64,000 nt of DNA from Cellulomonas sp. JZ18 (GCF_009720485.1 NZ_CP045245.1:1674001-1738000); one strand, 5' to 3'. Counted from the stretch's first letter, positions 43,555-53,014 are shown. The notes: generated by a model from the letters alone, not told the origin. Numbers and translations are program-made.

Positions 43555-46500
43555 CGATGGTCGACACGCTGTTCGGGCTCGTGCCGTCCGCGTCGACGGG
43601 GCAGCAGTGGGTCGCGCGCGACCTGCAGCTGGTCAACTGGGGCGGCTACGACGGGCACCACCGGGTGCGCCTCGCGTCGACGGCGACGCTGCTGTCCGGC
43701 GGGTCCGGCTCCGGCAAGTCCACGCTCATGGACGCGTACATCGCGCTGCTCATGCCGCACACGACGCCGTTCAACGGCGCCTCGAACGGCGGCGTCGTCG
43801 GGCGTCCGCGCGGCAAGGACCAGCGCAACATCCTGTCCTACGCGCGGGGCAAGCTCGACGAGTCCCGCACGGACGACGGCACGCGCGAGCGCGTGCTGCG
43901 CGGCGACGGCCGGGACACGTGGACCGCGATCGGCATGACGTGGGCGGACCAGTCCGGCGCCGAGCTGACGGCCGTGCGGGCCTGGTACGTGCCGTCGGCG
44001 GCCCGCACGCTCGAGGACGTCGTCGCGGTCCGCGCGACCGTCGACGGCGCGTTCGACCTGCGGGAGCTGGAGGCCGCCGCGGCGCAGCGGCTCGCGCGCC
44101 CGGCGGTCACCGCGACGGGGCTCGCGTGCTTCGACACCGACCGGGAGTTCACCGCCCGCCTGCACACGTCCCTCGGCATCGGCGCGTCGGGGGACGGCGG
44201 CAAGGCTGTCGCGCTGCTCGGCCGCATCCAGGCCGGTCAGCAGATCACCACCGTCGACGCCCTGTACAAGGCGATGGTGCTCGAGGAGCCCGACACGTTC
44301 GCGACGGCCGACGCCGTGGTCGAGCAGTTCGACAAGCTCAGCGGCACCCGCGAGCAGATGGTCACGGCCCGGCAGCAGGTGCGGGCGCTGGAGCCGATCC
44401 GCGAGCACCGCGCGGCCATCGAGGCGGGCGCCGAGCGGCTGCGCGTCATCGAGGCGATCGGCCGGTTCGAGGACGCCGGCTCGCCGGCCGCGCTGTGGCG
44501 TGACGAGCGCCGCCTCGCGCTGGTGCGCGACGTCGAGGCGGACCTGCAGCGACGGCACGGGCAGGCCCAGCGGCTCGCCCTGGAGACGAGCGCCCGCATC
44601 GACGCGGCGCGCTCCGAGCTCGACGGCGTCCGGGAGACGCTGTGGGCGTCCGGCGGGGACCAGCTGGCCCGCGCCCAGCGCGAGCTGCGCGTGGTCGGGT
44701 CCCGGCTGGAGGAGGTCGGCCGGGCCCGGCGTCGCCTCGACGAGGTGCTCACCGGTGCCCTCGGGGCGGGCGTGGGGACGCAGGCCGAGTTCGAGGCCCT
44801 CGTCGCGCGCGCGCAGGCCGCCCTGCAGGACACCGACGCGAAGGAGTCGGCCCGGCGGGCGCTGTTCGACGCCATGTCGGAGCGCAAGGAGGCCGCCGCC
44901 GACCTCGCCGCCCTGCGGGGCGAGGCGGCCGCCGCGGCACGGCGTCGCGACAACCTGCCCGAGGACCTGCACGCCGCGCGGGCCGCGCTCGCCGCCGCCG
45001 CCGGGCTCACCGTCGACGACCTGCCGTTCGTCGCCGAGCTCGTCGAGGTCCGCACCGAGCACGAGCCGTGGCGGGAGGCGTTCAACCTCGCCCTGGGCGG
45101 GTTCGCGACGCTGCTGCTCATCGACGTGGCGCACCTGCAGGCGTTCCGGCGCGCGATCGACACCGTCCCGGTCGCGCGGCGCATCCGCTTCGAGGGCGTC
45201 CCGACGGGGCTGCGGGACGACGCGGGCGTCGACGCGCGCACGCTCCCGGGCCGGCTCGACTACCGCACGAGCCCCTTCACCGGCTGGCTCAAGGGCGAGC
45301 TCGCGTCGCGGTACGCGTACGTGTGCGTCGACACCCCCGGCGAGCTGGCGCAGCACGCGAAGGCGCTGACGCGTACCGGGCAGGTGTCGGAGGGCACCCG
45401 CGGCGCGCACGGCGGGCAGGGGTGGGCGAACGTCCTCGGCTTCACGAACACGCGCCGCCTGGCGCACCTGGAGGAGCAGGTCGCCCGCGCGGAGCAGCGG
45501 CTGGTCGTCGCGGAGGCGCAGGTCGCCGAGGCGGGCACCCGGATGGACCGGCACGAGGCCGCGCTGCGCGCGTACGCGACGGTGCTCGAGGTGACCTGGG
45601 AGCAGGTCGACGTGGACGCCGTGGAGGCCGAGCGGGCCCGCTGGGACCGCGTCGTCACCGAGGTCACGGCCGGCAACCCGGAGGTGGTGCGCCTGCAGGG
45701 GCGCGCCGCGGAGCTCGACGTCCTCGTGCAGGACCTGACCGAGCGGCTCGGGCGGACCAAGGGCGACGCCGAGGACCTGGAGCGGCGCTGGTCCGCCACG
45801 ACCGACGAGGTCGACGCCGCCCAGCTCGCGCTGGACGCCGCGCAGGAGGCGGGCACCACCCTCGACCCCGCGCACCGCGCCTACCTCGACGGGCTGCTCG
45901 ACGACGCGCCGGACACCCGGGCGGGGGCCGAGCAGGGCGACCCGGTCGCCGTCCTCGCCGCGTTCGACGCGGTCGTCGCGCGCGCCGCCGACGTGCTGCG
46001 GGCGGACCGCCAGGCGGCGCAGCAGGCGGTCGCGACCGCACGCGACGCCCTGCGGCGGACCTTCGAGACGTTCGTCGAGCGCTGGCACGACCCCAACCTC
46101 GGCACGGACCCCGACACCTCGTACGCCGACTTCGAGCGCATCCTCACCGAGCTCGAGACGAACGGGCTGCACGAGCTCGAGGCGGAGTGGCGCAAGAGCC
46201 TGCTGCGCCTGTCCGGCAACGACCTCACGGACCTGCACAACGCGCTCGCCCGGTCCGTGCGCGAGATCAAGGAGCGCATCGGCCCGGTCAACGAGATCCT
46301 CGCGGACCTGCCGTTCGCGGACGACGACCACCGGCTGCGCATCGACGCCCGCGACACCCAGTCCGCGGTCGTCGCCCGCTTCCGCAAGGAGCTGCGCGAC
46401 CTGCGCGAGCTGCTCGCCACGGAGGCCACTGACGCCGAGCGGGAGCGCCGCTACGCGCGCATGGCGAAGGTCGTCGACCGCATCCGGCGCACGTCGCCGG

Positions 46501-46928
46501 ACTTCGCGGACCTGGTCGACGTGCGCCGGCACGTGCGCCTGTCGGCGGAGAAGGTCGACCTCGACGGCAACCACGTCGCGCTGTACGACCACATCGGCGA
46601 GAAGTCCGGCGGTGAGTCGCAGGAGCTGGTCGCGTTCATCGTCGGCGCGGCGCTGCGCTACCAGCTCGGTGACGCCGGTGCGGAGCGTCCCCGCTACGCG
46701 CCCGTGTTCCTCGACGAGGCGCTCATCAAGGCGGACGCCCGGTTCACGGGCCGCGCGATCGGCGCCTGGCGCGGCCTGGGCTTCCAGCTCGTCATCGGTG
46801 CCCCGAACGACAAGTTCAGCGCGCTGGAGCCGCACGTCGACGTCGCGTACGTCGTGCTCAAGGACGCGTCGGGGCGGTCGCGCACGACGCCGGTGGCGGG
46901 CGTGGCGCAGGACGCCGCGGGCGGGTGA
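43551..46928 (+). CDS. jetC: JetC/MksB, SMC-like ATPase of a condensin-type complex
   Basis: The 1125-residue motor subunit. The N-terminal head has Walker [15 protein letters not shown] (near residue 50). Long coiled-coil regions flank a central hinge-like globular part (about residues 490-640). The C-terminal head has the ABC signature [15 protein letters not shown] (near 1019) and Walker [14 protein letters not shown] (near 1052). Such proteins extrude DNA loops; in Wadjet they detect small circular DNA for cleavage by JetD. With JetD missing, a housekeeping MksB role or loss of the effector are both open. Confidence 0.93.
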   Translation: MTMVDTLFGLVPSASTGQQWVARDLQLVNWGGYDGHHRVRLASTATLLSGGSGSGKSTLMDAYIALLMPHTTPFNGASNGGVVGRPRGKDQRNILSYARGKLDESRTDDGTRERVLRGDGRDTWTAIGMTWADQSGAELTAVRAWYVPSAARTLEDVVAVRATVDGAFDLRELEAAAAQRLARPAVTATGLACFDTDREFTARLHTSLGIGASGDGGKAVALLGRIQAGQQITTVDALYKAMVLEEPDTFATADAVVEQFDKLSGTREQMVTARQQVRALEPIREHRAAIEAGAERLRVIEAIGRFEDAGSPAALWRDERRLALVRDVEADLQRRHGQAQRLALETSARIDAARSELDGVRETLWASGGDQLARAQRELRVVGSRLEEVGRARRRLDEVLTGALGAGVGTQAEFEALVARAQAALQDTDAKESARRALFDAMSERKEAAADLAALRGEAAAAARRRDNLPEDLHAARAALAAAAGLTVDDLPFVAELVEVRTEHEPWREAFNLALGGFATLLLIDVAHLQAFRRAIDTVPVARRIRFEGVPTGLRDDAGVDARTLPGRLDYRTSPFTGWLKGELASRYAYVCVDTPGELAQHAKALTRTGQVSEGTRGAHGGQGWANVLGFTNTRRLAHLEEQVARAEQRLVVAEAQVAEAGTRMDRHEAALRAYATVLEVTWEQVDVDAVEAERARWDRVVTEVTAGNPEVVRLQGRAAELDVLVQDLTERLGRTKGDAEDLERRWSATTDEVDAAQLALDAAQEAGTTLDPAHRAYLDGLLDDAPDTRAGAEQGDPVAVLAAFDAVVARAADVLRADRQAAQQAVATARDALRRTFETFVERWHDPNLGTDPDTSYADFERILTELETNGLHELEAEWRKSLLRLSGNDLTDLHNALARSVREIKERIGPVNEILADLPFADDDHRLRIDARDTQSAVVARFRKELRDLRELLATEATDAERERRYARMAKVVDRIRRTSPDFADLVDVRRHVRLSAEKVDLDGNHVALYDHIGEKSGGESQELVAFIVGAALRYQLGDAGAERPRYAPVFLDEALIKADARFTGRAIGAWRGLGFQLVIGAPNDKFSALEPHVDVAYVVLKDASGRSRTTPVAGVAQDAAGG

Positions 46929-46948
46929 CGGCCGTCCCGTCACCCGCC
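46920..46948. terminator. Terminator between jetC and the GH6 gene
   Basis: A perfect 12-bp stem (46920-46931 with 46937-46948) with a 5-nt loop overlaps the jetC stop codon. It lies between convergent genes and can act in both directions. Confidence 0.65.
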
Positions 46949-46959
46949 TGCCGACGGCC

Positions 46960-48780
46960 TCACCACGCGGCGGCGGACGCCAGCCCCAGCAGGTACTCCT
47001 CCCACACCTGCCCGGCGGCCGGACCGCCGTTGCACGTGCCGTCGGACAGCCCGACCGTCTTGATCCACAGGTTCGCCACGTGCGGTCCCGTTCCGGTCGC
47101 ACCCGGCGGCGTGCCGAGCGCACGGCCGGCCGGGTTGCACCACACGGTGCCCTCCGGCCCGGCGAGCGGACCGTTGCCGTTGCGGGACGTGTCGACCACG
47201 AACGCCGCACCGCCGAGCAGCGCGGACAGGTAGGTGCCGTAGGCGACCTCGTGGTCGCTGCGCTGGAAGTTCGACGTGTTGACGGCGAAGCCGGCGCCGC
47301 TGTCCACGCCGGCGGCCCGCAGGCGCAGCGCCATGTCCTGCAGCGAGGCGGTGCCCCAGCCGAAGCTGTTGCTGCTGCCGGCGTCGAGGTAGACCTCCGC
47401 GCCCGCGGCCGCGTAGGCCCGCACCGACCGCTTGAGCAGCGCGAGCCGCTCGGCGCGGTCGCCGCAGCGATCGAGGTGCAGCAGCGCGTCCGGCTCGACG
47501 ACGACGACCGCGCGTGCGCCGGCGAGCCCCGCCGCGACGGCGTCGACCCACGCGGAGTACTCGGCGGCGGTGGCGAAGCCGCCCGCCGAGTGGTTGCCGC
47601 AGTCGCGGTCGGGGATGGCGTAGGTGACGAAGACCGGGGTGCGCCGTGCGGCGCGGGCCGCGTCGGCGTACGCACGGACGGTCGCCGTGGTGTCGGCGGT
47701 GCCGAGCCAGCGGGTCGAGACGTGCGCCGCGGCCTTGTCGAGCAGGTCCGCGTCCGCCGTCCGACCGGCCGCGCGGGCAGCCTGGGCGGCCGCGGCGACG
47801 GGGGAGGACGGGGCGACGTACGGCGGTGCGGACGACAGCACGGTGCGGTGGACCCGCTCGGCGGTGCCGCCGTCGAGCGTGCTGCCCCCGTTCAGGGTGC
47901 TGCCGGAGCCGGGCAGGGACGGGCGCGGCAGCGGCTCGGGCAGCGGCAGGTGCACGACGGCCGGGACGCGCTCGGTCGTGGGCGCGGGCGCCGGGGTCGG
48001 GGTGGACCAGACCGCCTCGCCCGTCGTCGCGACGAGGTAGGCCCGCGCGTGGTCCTTGAGGACCAGGCGGGCGCCGGCGGACGCGGTCCCGGACGACCAC
48101 GCGCGCGTGCCGTCGGGCGCGGTGACGCGCAGCTCGCCGCCCGTCGTGACGGTGGCCGACGCGCCCGGCCTGCCGGTGACGACCTGCCAGGCGGTGCGTC
48201 CGCCGGTGGTGACGGCGAGCGTCCCGTCGGTGCCCATCACCAGGCGCGCGGTGCCGTCGGGGCTGGTGATCGACTCCCCGGGCAGCAGCAGCCCGCCGCT
48301 GAGGACCCGGTCCGTGCCGGTCGTCCGCAGCGCCGGACCGTCGACGGTGCTCTTCCACGCGACGCGGTGCGCGGTGTCGATCGTGTAGAGGACGCCCTCC
48401 GGCTTCAGGACCGACCGCGCGCCCGGCGCGGCGGTGCCGGTGCTCCACACGACGGCCCCGGTGCGGGTGACGACCTCGAGCGCCCCCGACGGCTGCTGGA
48501 CGAGGCGGGCGCCGGCGTGGCCGGTGGTGCCGGTGTGCCACAGCACGCGCCCGGCCAGGCGCAGCGTCACGTCGCCGTCGGCCTGGACGGCGAGCTCGTG
48601 CGCGCTGCCGACCGCCCGCAGCACGCCGCCGGGGGCGAGCTGCTGGCCGGAGGTCAACCGGTCCGCCGGCGCGGTGAGGGCGTGCGCGGGCGCGGCGAGC
48701 GCGACCGAGGCGAGCAGGGTGGCCGCGACCGTCGTGGCGAGGGTCAGGAGGCGGGTGGTGCGGGGCAGTACGCGGTGCAT
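46960..48780 (-). CDS. Secreted GH6 cellulase with N-terminal bulb-type lectin domains
   Basis: Hydrolyses beta-1,4-glucan outside the cell. The 606-residue protein has a signal peptide of about 34 residues (ending APAHA). Two bulb-type (GNA-like) lectin domains follow at about 40-145 and 155-258, each with repeats of the form GRVLWHTGTTGHAGARLV. A Pro/Ser/Gly linker leads to the GH6 barrel: VFVTYAIPDRDCGNHSAGG with the RDC motif and VVVVEPDALLHLD with the conserved acid. No CBM2 is visible, unlike most Cellulomonas GH6 enzymes. The ATG at 48780 gives the signal peptide directly; GAGGAC is the ribosome site. Confidence 0.93.
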   Translation of the reverse strand: MHRVLPRTTRLLTLATTVAATLLASVALAAPAHALTAPADRLTSGQQLAPGGVLRAVGSAHELAVQADGDVTLRLAGRVLWHTGTTGHAGARLVQQPSGALEVVTRTGAVVWSTGTAAPGARSVLKPEGVLYTIDTAHRVAWKSTVDGPALRTTGTDRVLSGGLLLPGESITSPDGTARLVMGTDGTLAVTTGGRTAWQVVTGRPGASATVTTGGELRVTAPDGTRAWSSGTASAGARLVLKDHARAYLVATTGEAVWSTPTPAPAPTTERVPAVVHLPLPEPLPRPSLPGSGSTLNGGSTLDGGTAERVHRTVLSSAPPYVAPSSPVAAAAQAARAAGRTADADLLDKAAAHVSTRWLGTADTTATVRAYADAARAARRTPVFVTYAIPDRDCGNHSAGGFATAAEYSAWVDAVAAGLAGARAVVVVEPDALLHLDRCGDRAERLALLKRSVRAYAAAGAEVYLDAGSSNSFGWGTASLQDMALRLRAAGVDSGAGFAVNTSNFQRSDHEVAYGTYLSALLGGAAFVVDTSRNGNGPLAGPEGTVWCNPAGRALGTPPGATGTGPHVANLWIKTVGLSDGTCNGGPAAGQVWEEYLLGLASAAAW

Positions 48781-48973
48781 GGGTTCGTCCTCGGGTGGGT
48801 CGATCACTCGCCGTCCCATCGTCACCTGGACGGGCGACCTGAGCGGCTGTCCGGGTGAGGAGAGCCGCATCACCACCAGCGTGGTCCGGAGCGTGCCGGT
48901 CCGCCCGGTCTGCGCCGTGCGGCGCGCGTTCTGCCCTGAGCGGAGCGGTCGGTCCGGCCGGGGTCGGCGCCGC

Positions 48974-48979
48974 TAGCGT
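48974..48979 (+). promoter_or_regulatory. -10 box TAGCGT, leaderless start at 48986
   Basis: TAGCGT is 6 nt before the ATG of the regulator gene. Confidence 0.55.
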
Positions 48980-48985
48980 CGGTCC

Positions 48986-49375
48986 ATGCCGCACGACGTC
49001 GTCGCCCTCGTCCCGCACCGTCGGCGCCCCACGGCCTGGCGTCGCACCATCGGCGCCCTGCTGCGCGCGGAGCGTGAGCGCCAGGGTCTGCGCCTGGCGG
49101 ACGTGGCCGAGCGGGCACGGCTGTCCCCGCAGTACCTGTCCGAGGTCGAGCGCGGGCTGAAGGAGCCGTCGTCGGAGGTGCTCGCCGCGCTGACCGACGC
49201 GCTCGGCCTGACGCTGGTCGACCTGGCGCAGGGCATCGTGGACGCGCTGGCCGCGCCCGCGGCCCGCTCGGGCGCCGGGCGGACGGTGCTGACCCTGACG
49301 TCGTCGCCGCAGCCCGCGGTGACGGTCCCGCGCCCGGGCGGTGCCCCGCGTGGGACGCGCCTGCTGGCCGCCTGA
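48986..49375 (+). CDS. ClgR/PopR-like XRE-family regulator of clp genes
   Basis: A 129-residue protein with one helix-turn-helix: RTIGALLRAERERQGLRLAD, then ARLSPQYLSEVERGLKEPSS, close to the ClgR recognition helix. A low-complexity Pro/Ala tail follows. ClgR activates clpP, clpC and related protease genes in actinobacteria; its paralogue PopR controls the clpP3-clpP4 pair in Streptomyces. Two clpP genes lie immediately downstream on the opposite strand, so this protein is the likely regulator. PopR-like is preferred because no clpX or tig gene is present. Confidence 0.88.
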   Translation: MPHDVVALVPHRRRPTAWRRTIGALLRAERERQGLRLADVAERARLSPQYLSEVERGLKEPSSEVLAALTDALGLTLVDLAQGIVDALAAPAARSGAGRTVLTLTSSPQPAVTVPRPGGAPRGTRLLAA

Positions 49376-49384
49376 GGTCGCGCC

Positions 49385-49418
49385 CGGCGCCCCGTCGCGT
49401 GGGCGGGACGGGGCGCCG
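49385..49418. terminator. Terminator between the regulator and clpP genes
   Basis: A 12-bp perfect stem (49385-49396 with 49407-49418) with a 10-nt loop lies between two convergent genes. Confidence 0.65.
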
Positions 49419-49428
49419 ACGGTGCCGG

Positions 49429-50019
49429 TCAGCGCGGGCGGGTCGCCAGCACCTCGTCCACCAACCCGTACGCCACCGCCTGCTCCGCGGTGAGGACCCG
49501 GTCCCGGTCGGTGTCGCGGCGCAGCGTCGCGACGTCCCTGCCGGTGTGCCGCGACAGCACCTCCTCGAGCTGGCCGCGCACCCGCACGACCTCGTCCGCC
49601 GCGAGGATGAGGTCCGGGATGGTGCCCTGCCCGCGGGTCGAGGGCTGGTGCAGCACCACGCGCCCGTGCGCGAGGATCGCGCGCCGCCCCGGGGCGCCCC
49701 CGGCGAGCAGCACCGCCGCCGGACCGGCCGCCTGCCCGACGCACGTGGTGGCGACCGGCGCCCGGACGTACTGCATCGCGTCGTAGACCGCGAGCATCGC
49801 CGACGGCGACCCGCCGGGGGAGTTGACGTACAGCTGGATCGGCAGCTCGCTCTCCGACTCCAGGTGCAGCAGCTGCGCGACGAGGACGTTCGCGACGCCG
49901 TCGTCGATCTCCGTGCCGAGGTAGACGATGCGCTCGGACAGCAGCCGGCTGAACACGTCGGACGTCCGCTCGACGCCGGCACGGCGCTCGGTCACGTAGG
50001 GGATCGTGTAGGTGCTCAC
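49429..50019 (-). CDS. clpP: ClpP-like protease subunit lacking the catalytic serine
   Basis: A 196-residue ClpP-fold protein (ClpP2-like). The family position of the nucleophile, normally AASMG or AASAG, reads [11 protein letters not shown]: Gly replaces Ser. The catalytic His (VVLHQPS) and Asp ([12 protein letters not shown]) are kept. It therefore probably serves as a structural ring partner of the active subunit encoded just upstream. The GTG overlaps that gene's stop as GTGA, which fixes the start and implies paired production. The substrate-groove motif [11 protein letters not shown] is intact. Confidence 0.93.
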   Translation of the reverse strand: MSTYTIPYVTERRAGVERTSDVFSRLLSERIVYLGTEIDDGVANVLVAQLLHLESESELPIQLYVNSPGGSPSAMLAVYDAMQYVRAPVATTCVGQAAGPAAVLLAGGAPGRRAILAHGRVVLHQPSTRGQGTIPDLILAADEVVRVRGQLEEVLSRHTGRDVATLRRDTDRDRVLTAEQAVAYGLVDEVLATRPR

Positions 50020-50627
50020 GGCCGCACCCCCACGCGCGGCGCGACGGTGGCAGGACGGACGTCGGCGAGCGAGTCGACGACGGCGTCGACGAACCCGTAG
50101 TCCAGGGCCTCCTGCGCGCTGAACCAGCGGTCCCGCAGCGAGTCCTCGCGGATCCGCTCGACGGGCTGGCCGGTGTGCTGCGCGACGAGGCCGAGCACCG
50201 TGTCGCGGGTGTGCCGCAGGTCGTCGGCCTGCAGCTCGACGTCGACGGCGGACCCGCCGATGCCGGCCGACCCCTGGTGCAGCAGGACGCGGGCGTGCGG
50301 CAGCGCGAACCGCTTGCCCGGCGTGCCGGCCGACAGCAGGAACTGGCCGGCGCTGGCAGCCATGCCGGCGGCGACCGTGCGCACGTCGTTCGGGATCAGG
50401 CGCATGACGTCGTGGATCGCGAGCATCGCCGGCACGGAGCCCCCGGGCGAGCTGATCCACAGCGTGACGTCGGTGCGGGGGTCCTCGGCGGACAGCAGGA
50501 GCAGCTGGGCCGCGATGCGGTGGCCGTTGTGCTCGTCGAGCGCGGTGCTCAGCACGACGATGCGCTCGTACGCGAGCCGCGCGAGCAGCTCGTCGTCGTA
50601 GGGACGGGTGGCGGTGGAGGTGCTCAT
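50016..50627 (-). CDS. clpP: ClpP protease subunit, catalytically intact
   Basis: The active member of the pair, 203 residues. Catalytic Ser is in [13 protein letters not shown], His in [12 protein letters not shown] and Asp in [27 protein letters not shown] is the substrate-binding strand. It should assemble with the Ser-less partner and an AAA+ unfoldase encoded elsewhere (ClpX or ClpC). No unfoldase gene is in this window, so this is probably an accessory clpP pair rather than the main tig-linked one. A 34-bp palindrome lies 40 nt upstream of the ATG. Confidence 0.95.
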   Translation of the reverse strand: MSTSTATRPYDDELLARLAYERIVVLSTALDEHNGHRIAAQLLLLSAEDPRTDVTLWISSPGGSVPAMLAIHDVMRLIPNDVRTVAAGMAASAGQFLLSAGTPGKRFALPHARVLLHQGSAGIGGSAVDVELQADDLRHTRDTVLGLVAQHTGQPVERIREDSLRDRWFSAQEALDYGFVDAVVDSLADVRPATVAPRVGVRP

Positions 50628-50666
50628 GCCCCCACCCTGCGTCCGGCGGGGACGGGTGCGGCGACC

Positions 50667-50700
50667 GCGCTGCCGACGGCGGATCCGCCGTCGGCAGCGC
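50667..50700. promoter_or_regulatory. 34-bp perfect palindrome in the clpP / hydrolase divergent promoter region
   Basis: Bases 50667-50700 equal their own reverse complement, centred on GGATCC. The site sits between the divergent clpP operon and the alpha/beta hydrolase gene, ending 1 nt before the hydrolase -10 box. The absence of a loop argues against a terminator and for a protein operator. It has no resemblance to a LexA box. Confidence 0.75.
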
Positions 50701-50701
50701 C

Positions 50702-50707
50702 TAGGCT
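50702..50707 (+). promoter_or_regulatory. -10 box TAGGCT, leaderless start at 50716
   Basis: TAGGCT follows the palindrome directly and is 8 nt before the GTG of the hydrolase gene. Confidence 0.55.
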
Positions 50708-50715
50708 CGGTGCCC

Positions 50716-51522
50716 GTGAGCAGCACCGCGCCCGGCGCCGTCAGCACGACCACCGTCGGGGACGACGGGGCGCCGGTCGTGTTCCTGCACGGGCTGTTCG
50801 GGCAGGGGCGCAACTTCACGCAGATCGCCAAGGCGCTCGTGCCGGCGTACCGGTCGCTGCTGGTCGACCTGCCGAACCACGGGCGCTCGGCCTGGACCGA
50901 CCGGTTCGACTACGGCGAGACCGCCGACCTGGTCGCGGCGCAGCTGCGTGCGGGGTTCGCCGCCGACGGCCCCGTGCACGTCGTCGGCCACTCGATGGGC
51001 GGCAAGGTCGCGATGCTGCTCGCGCTGCGCCACCCGGACCTGGTGGACCGGCTCGTCGTCGCGGACATCGCCCCCGCCTCGGGCGGCTCGCTGGGGGAGT
51101 TCGCCCACCTGCTCGACAGCCTCGCGGCCCTCGACCTCGCCACGCTGACCCGTCGCGCCGAGGCGGACGAGCGGCTCGCGGAGCGCGTGGACGACCCGCG
51201 CGTGCGGGGCTTCCTGCTGCAGAACCTGCGCGCCGACGGCGAGGGCTTCCGGTGGCAGGCGAACCTCGACCTGCTGCGCCGCGAGCTGCCGACGATCGGC
51301 GGCTTCCCCGACACCGGCGACGCCGTCTTCGACCACCCCGTGCTGTGGGTCGCGGGGGACCGGTCCGACTACGTGCGGCCCGAGCACGGTCCCGCGATGC
51401 GGCGGCTGTTCCCGCGCACGACCCTCGTCACGCTCAAGGGCGCGGGGCACTGGGTGCACTCCGAGCAGCCCGAGGCCTTCGTCTCGGCGCTGCGCACGTT
51501 CCTGGGCGCCGCCGACCGCTGA
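50716..51522 (+). CDS. Alpha/beta hydrolase (esterase-like)
   Basis: A 268-residue cytosolic enzyme with the alpha/beta hydrolase fold. VVFLHGLFGQGRNF forms the oxyanion loop, GHSMGGKVAM carries the nucleophile Ser (near residue 94), AGDRSDYV the acid and GAGHWVHSEQ the catalytic His. It resembles YbfF/esterase-type and ABHD11-like enzymes; the substrate is unknown. The GTG at 50716 is chosen because of the -10 box 8 nt upstream; an earlier in-frame start would be Arg-rich and run through the palindrome. Confidence 0.9.
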   Translation: MSSTAPGAVSTTTVGDDGAPVVFLHGLFGQGRNFTQIAKALVPAYRSLLVDLPNHGRSAWTDRFDYGETADLVAAQLRAGFAADGPVHVVGHSMGGKVAMLLALRHPDLVDRLVVADIAPASGGSLGEFAHLLDSLAALDLATLTRRAEADERLAERVDDPRVRGFLLQNLRADGEGFRWQANLDLLRRELPTIGGFPDTGDAVFDHPVLWVAGDRSDYVRPEHGPAMRRLFPRTTLVTLKGAGHWVHSEQPEAFVSALRTFLGAADR

Positions 51523-51543
51523 CGGCCCGGGGTGCCCGGTCCC

Positions 51544-52314
51544 TCAGACGTCCTCCGCGCGCAGTCCCCGCTCCGCGTGCAGGCCCCGGTACACGGCGGT
51601 GCGCAGCTCCACGGCGTACGCCTCGCGCTGCGGCATGCGCACCTCGCGCGCCACGGCGATCTCCGCCTCCACGTCGTAGGGCACGCGCACGACCTGCAGC
51701 GCGAACGGCGCCGACCGGTCCCCACCCGGCTCGCCCTCGAGCACCACGTACGACGCCGTCGGCTCGTCGAGCGGGTTGCCGACGCTGCCCACGTTGAACA
51801 GGGTGCGCCCGTCCTGCGTCTCGACGTACGTGTCGTGCACGTCGCCGTACCCGACCATGTGCGGCGCCGGGCCGTCGCCGGTCAGCTCGGTCGTGGCGAA
51901 CATGCCGTCGAACTCCTCGGCCGTGTGGTGGAACCGCACCCGCACGTGCACGGACCGCGCGGAGGCGTGCAGGAGCCGGATGCGCCGCCCGCTGAGCTCC
52001 AGCTGGTGCACGAGCGGCAGCCCGCGCAGCCAGTCCCGGTCCTCGGGCGTCAGCTCGTCGTGCCACCACGTGAGCGCCTCGTCGCGGACCGTGTCGGGGT
52101 GCGGCAGGAAGTCGTCCCAGTTGCCCCGCACCGTCACCGCGCAGCGCTCGCGGCTGCGGGCGACGGCGGCGGAGCCCCGCGGTCCCTTGCCGACGACGTC
52201 ACCCAGGTTGAGCACGGTGCCGATGCCGCGCGCGTCGATGTCGCGCAGCACCGTGTCGAACGCCGTCATGTTGCCGTGCACGTCCGACAGCACCGCGATC
52301 CGCTCCACCGGCAC
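51544..52314 (-). CDS. Calcineurin-like metallophosphoesterase
   Basis: A 256-residue cytosolic two-metal phosphoesterase. DVHGN, GDVVGKGP and GNWDD are the first three metal-binding blocks (GNWD replaces the usual GNHD). YGDVHD and FNVGSVGNP follow; VHD replaces the usual GHTH. The replaced His may change metal or substrate use, but the same pattern occurs in YfcE/PP2A-like bacterial relatives. GAGGAGAGGAG precedes the GTG at 52314. Confidence 0.88.
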   Translation of the reverse strand: MPVERIAVLSDVHGNMTAFDTVLRDIDARGIGTVLNLGDVVGKGPRGSAAVARSRERCAVTVRGNWDDFLPHPDTVRDEALTWWHDELTPEDRDWLRGLPLVHQLELSGRRIRLLHASARSVHVRVRFHHTAEEFDGMFATTELTGDGPAPHMVGYGDVHDTYVETQDGRTLFNVGSVGNPLDEPTASYVVLEGEPGGDRSAPFALQVVRVPYDVEAEIAVAREVRMPQREAYAVELRTAVYRGLHAERGLRAEDV

Positions 52315-52337
52315 GCTCCTCTCCTCGCCCCGCCGCG

Positions 52338-52343
52338 ACCCTA
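52338..52343 (-). promoter_or_regulatory. -10 box TAGGGT upstream of the phosphoesterase gene
   Basis: TAGGGT on the minus strand lies 23 nt before the GTG at 52314 and leaves room for the GAGGAGAGGAG site in the leader. Confidence 0.45.
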
Positions 52344-52368
52344 GCCGCCGCGGGGGAGGCCGTGGCGG

Positions 52369-53014
52369 TCAGGCGCGGACCGGGGTGGGCACGCGGGACG
52401 CGAGCTCGTGCAGCGCGTCGAGCAGGACGCGGTTGAACGCCGCCGGGGCGTGGCTGTTGACGTCGTGACCCGCGCGCGGCACGACCGTGAGCCGGGCGCC
52501 GGGCAGCGCGCGCAGGTACCGCCGCTCGTCCAGGCGCAGCGGGTCACGACGGCCGTTGACGACCCACACCGGCACCAGCAGCCGACGCAGGTCGCGCAGC
52601 GGGGAGTACCCGGCGAGGGCCGCGAGCATGTCCGTCACGACGTGCCACGTGCCCTGACCGCGGCCGAGCCAGCGCGTCACGTGGTGCGACGCGTGCCGGT
52701 ACAGGTGCAGCGGCTTGCCCTTGATCTCCGTGGAGCAGCCCGCGAGGACGACCCCGCGAGCTTGCCCTCGTTCCGGCCGGCGTACGCGAGCGACGCGTAG
52801 CCCCGAGCGACAGCCCGACGAGCAGCGGCGGCACGGGGCACGCGCTCACCGCGTCGTCGATCGCCGCGAGGGCGCCCTCGAGGGTGAACCGCTCGGCGCT
52901 GCGCGCGCCGTGGCCGGGCAGGTCGATCGCGTGCGTGGGGTGGCCGCGGTGGCGCAGCACGGCGACCTGGGCGTGCCAGATGGCCGAGGACGTGCGTGTG
53001 CCGTGGACGAGCAC
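52369..53014 (-). pseudogene. Alpha/beta hydrolase broken by two apparent single-base deletions
   Basis: The N-terminal part (VLVHGTRTSSAIWHAQ, then DLPGHGARSAERFTLEGALA and VGLSLG) is in one frame. The C-terminal part (VTRWLGRGQGTWHVVTDM, VVNGRRDPL, VPRAGHDVNSH with the catalytic His) is in another. Adding one G to each of two G4 runs (52801-52804 and 52752-52755) restores a continuous protein through GLSLGGYASLAYAGRNEGKL and AGVVLAGCSTEIKGKPLH. As written the gene is dead. The start is uncertain: GTG at 53014, with AGGAGG near 53036-53041 rather far upstream. Confidence 0.8.

Noticed and set aside
43458..47675. Very long open frame on the minus strand opposite jetB, jetC and GH6
   Set aside because: It is a GC-skew shadow of real genes, with no motif and low-complexity composition.
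48781..48876. Longer start for the GH6 gene at 48876
   Set aside because: The signal peptide begins at the ATG at 48780; the extension is charged and without a ribosome site.
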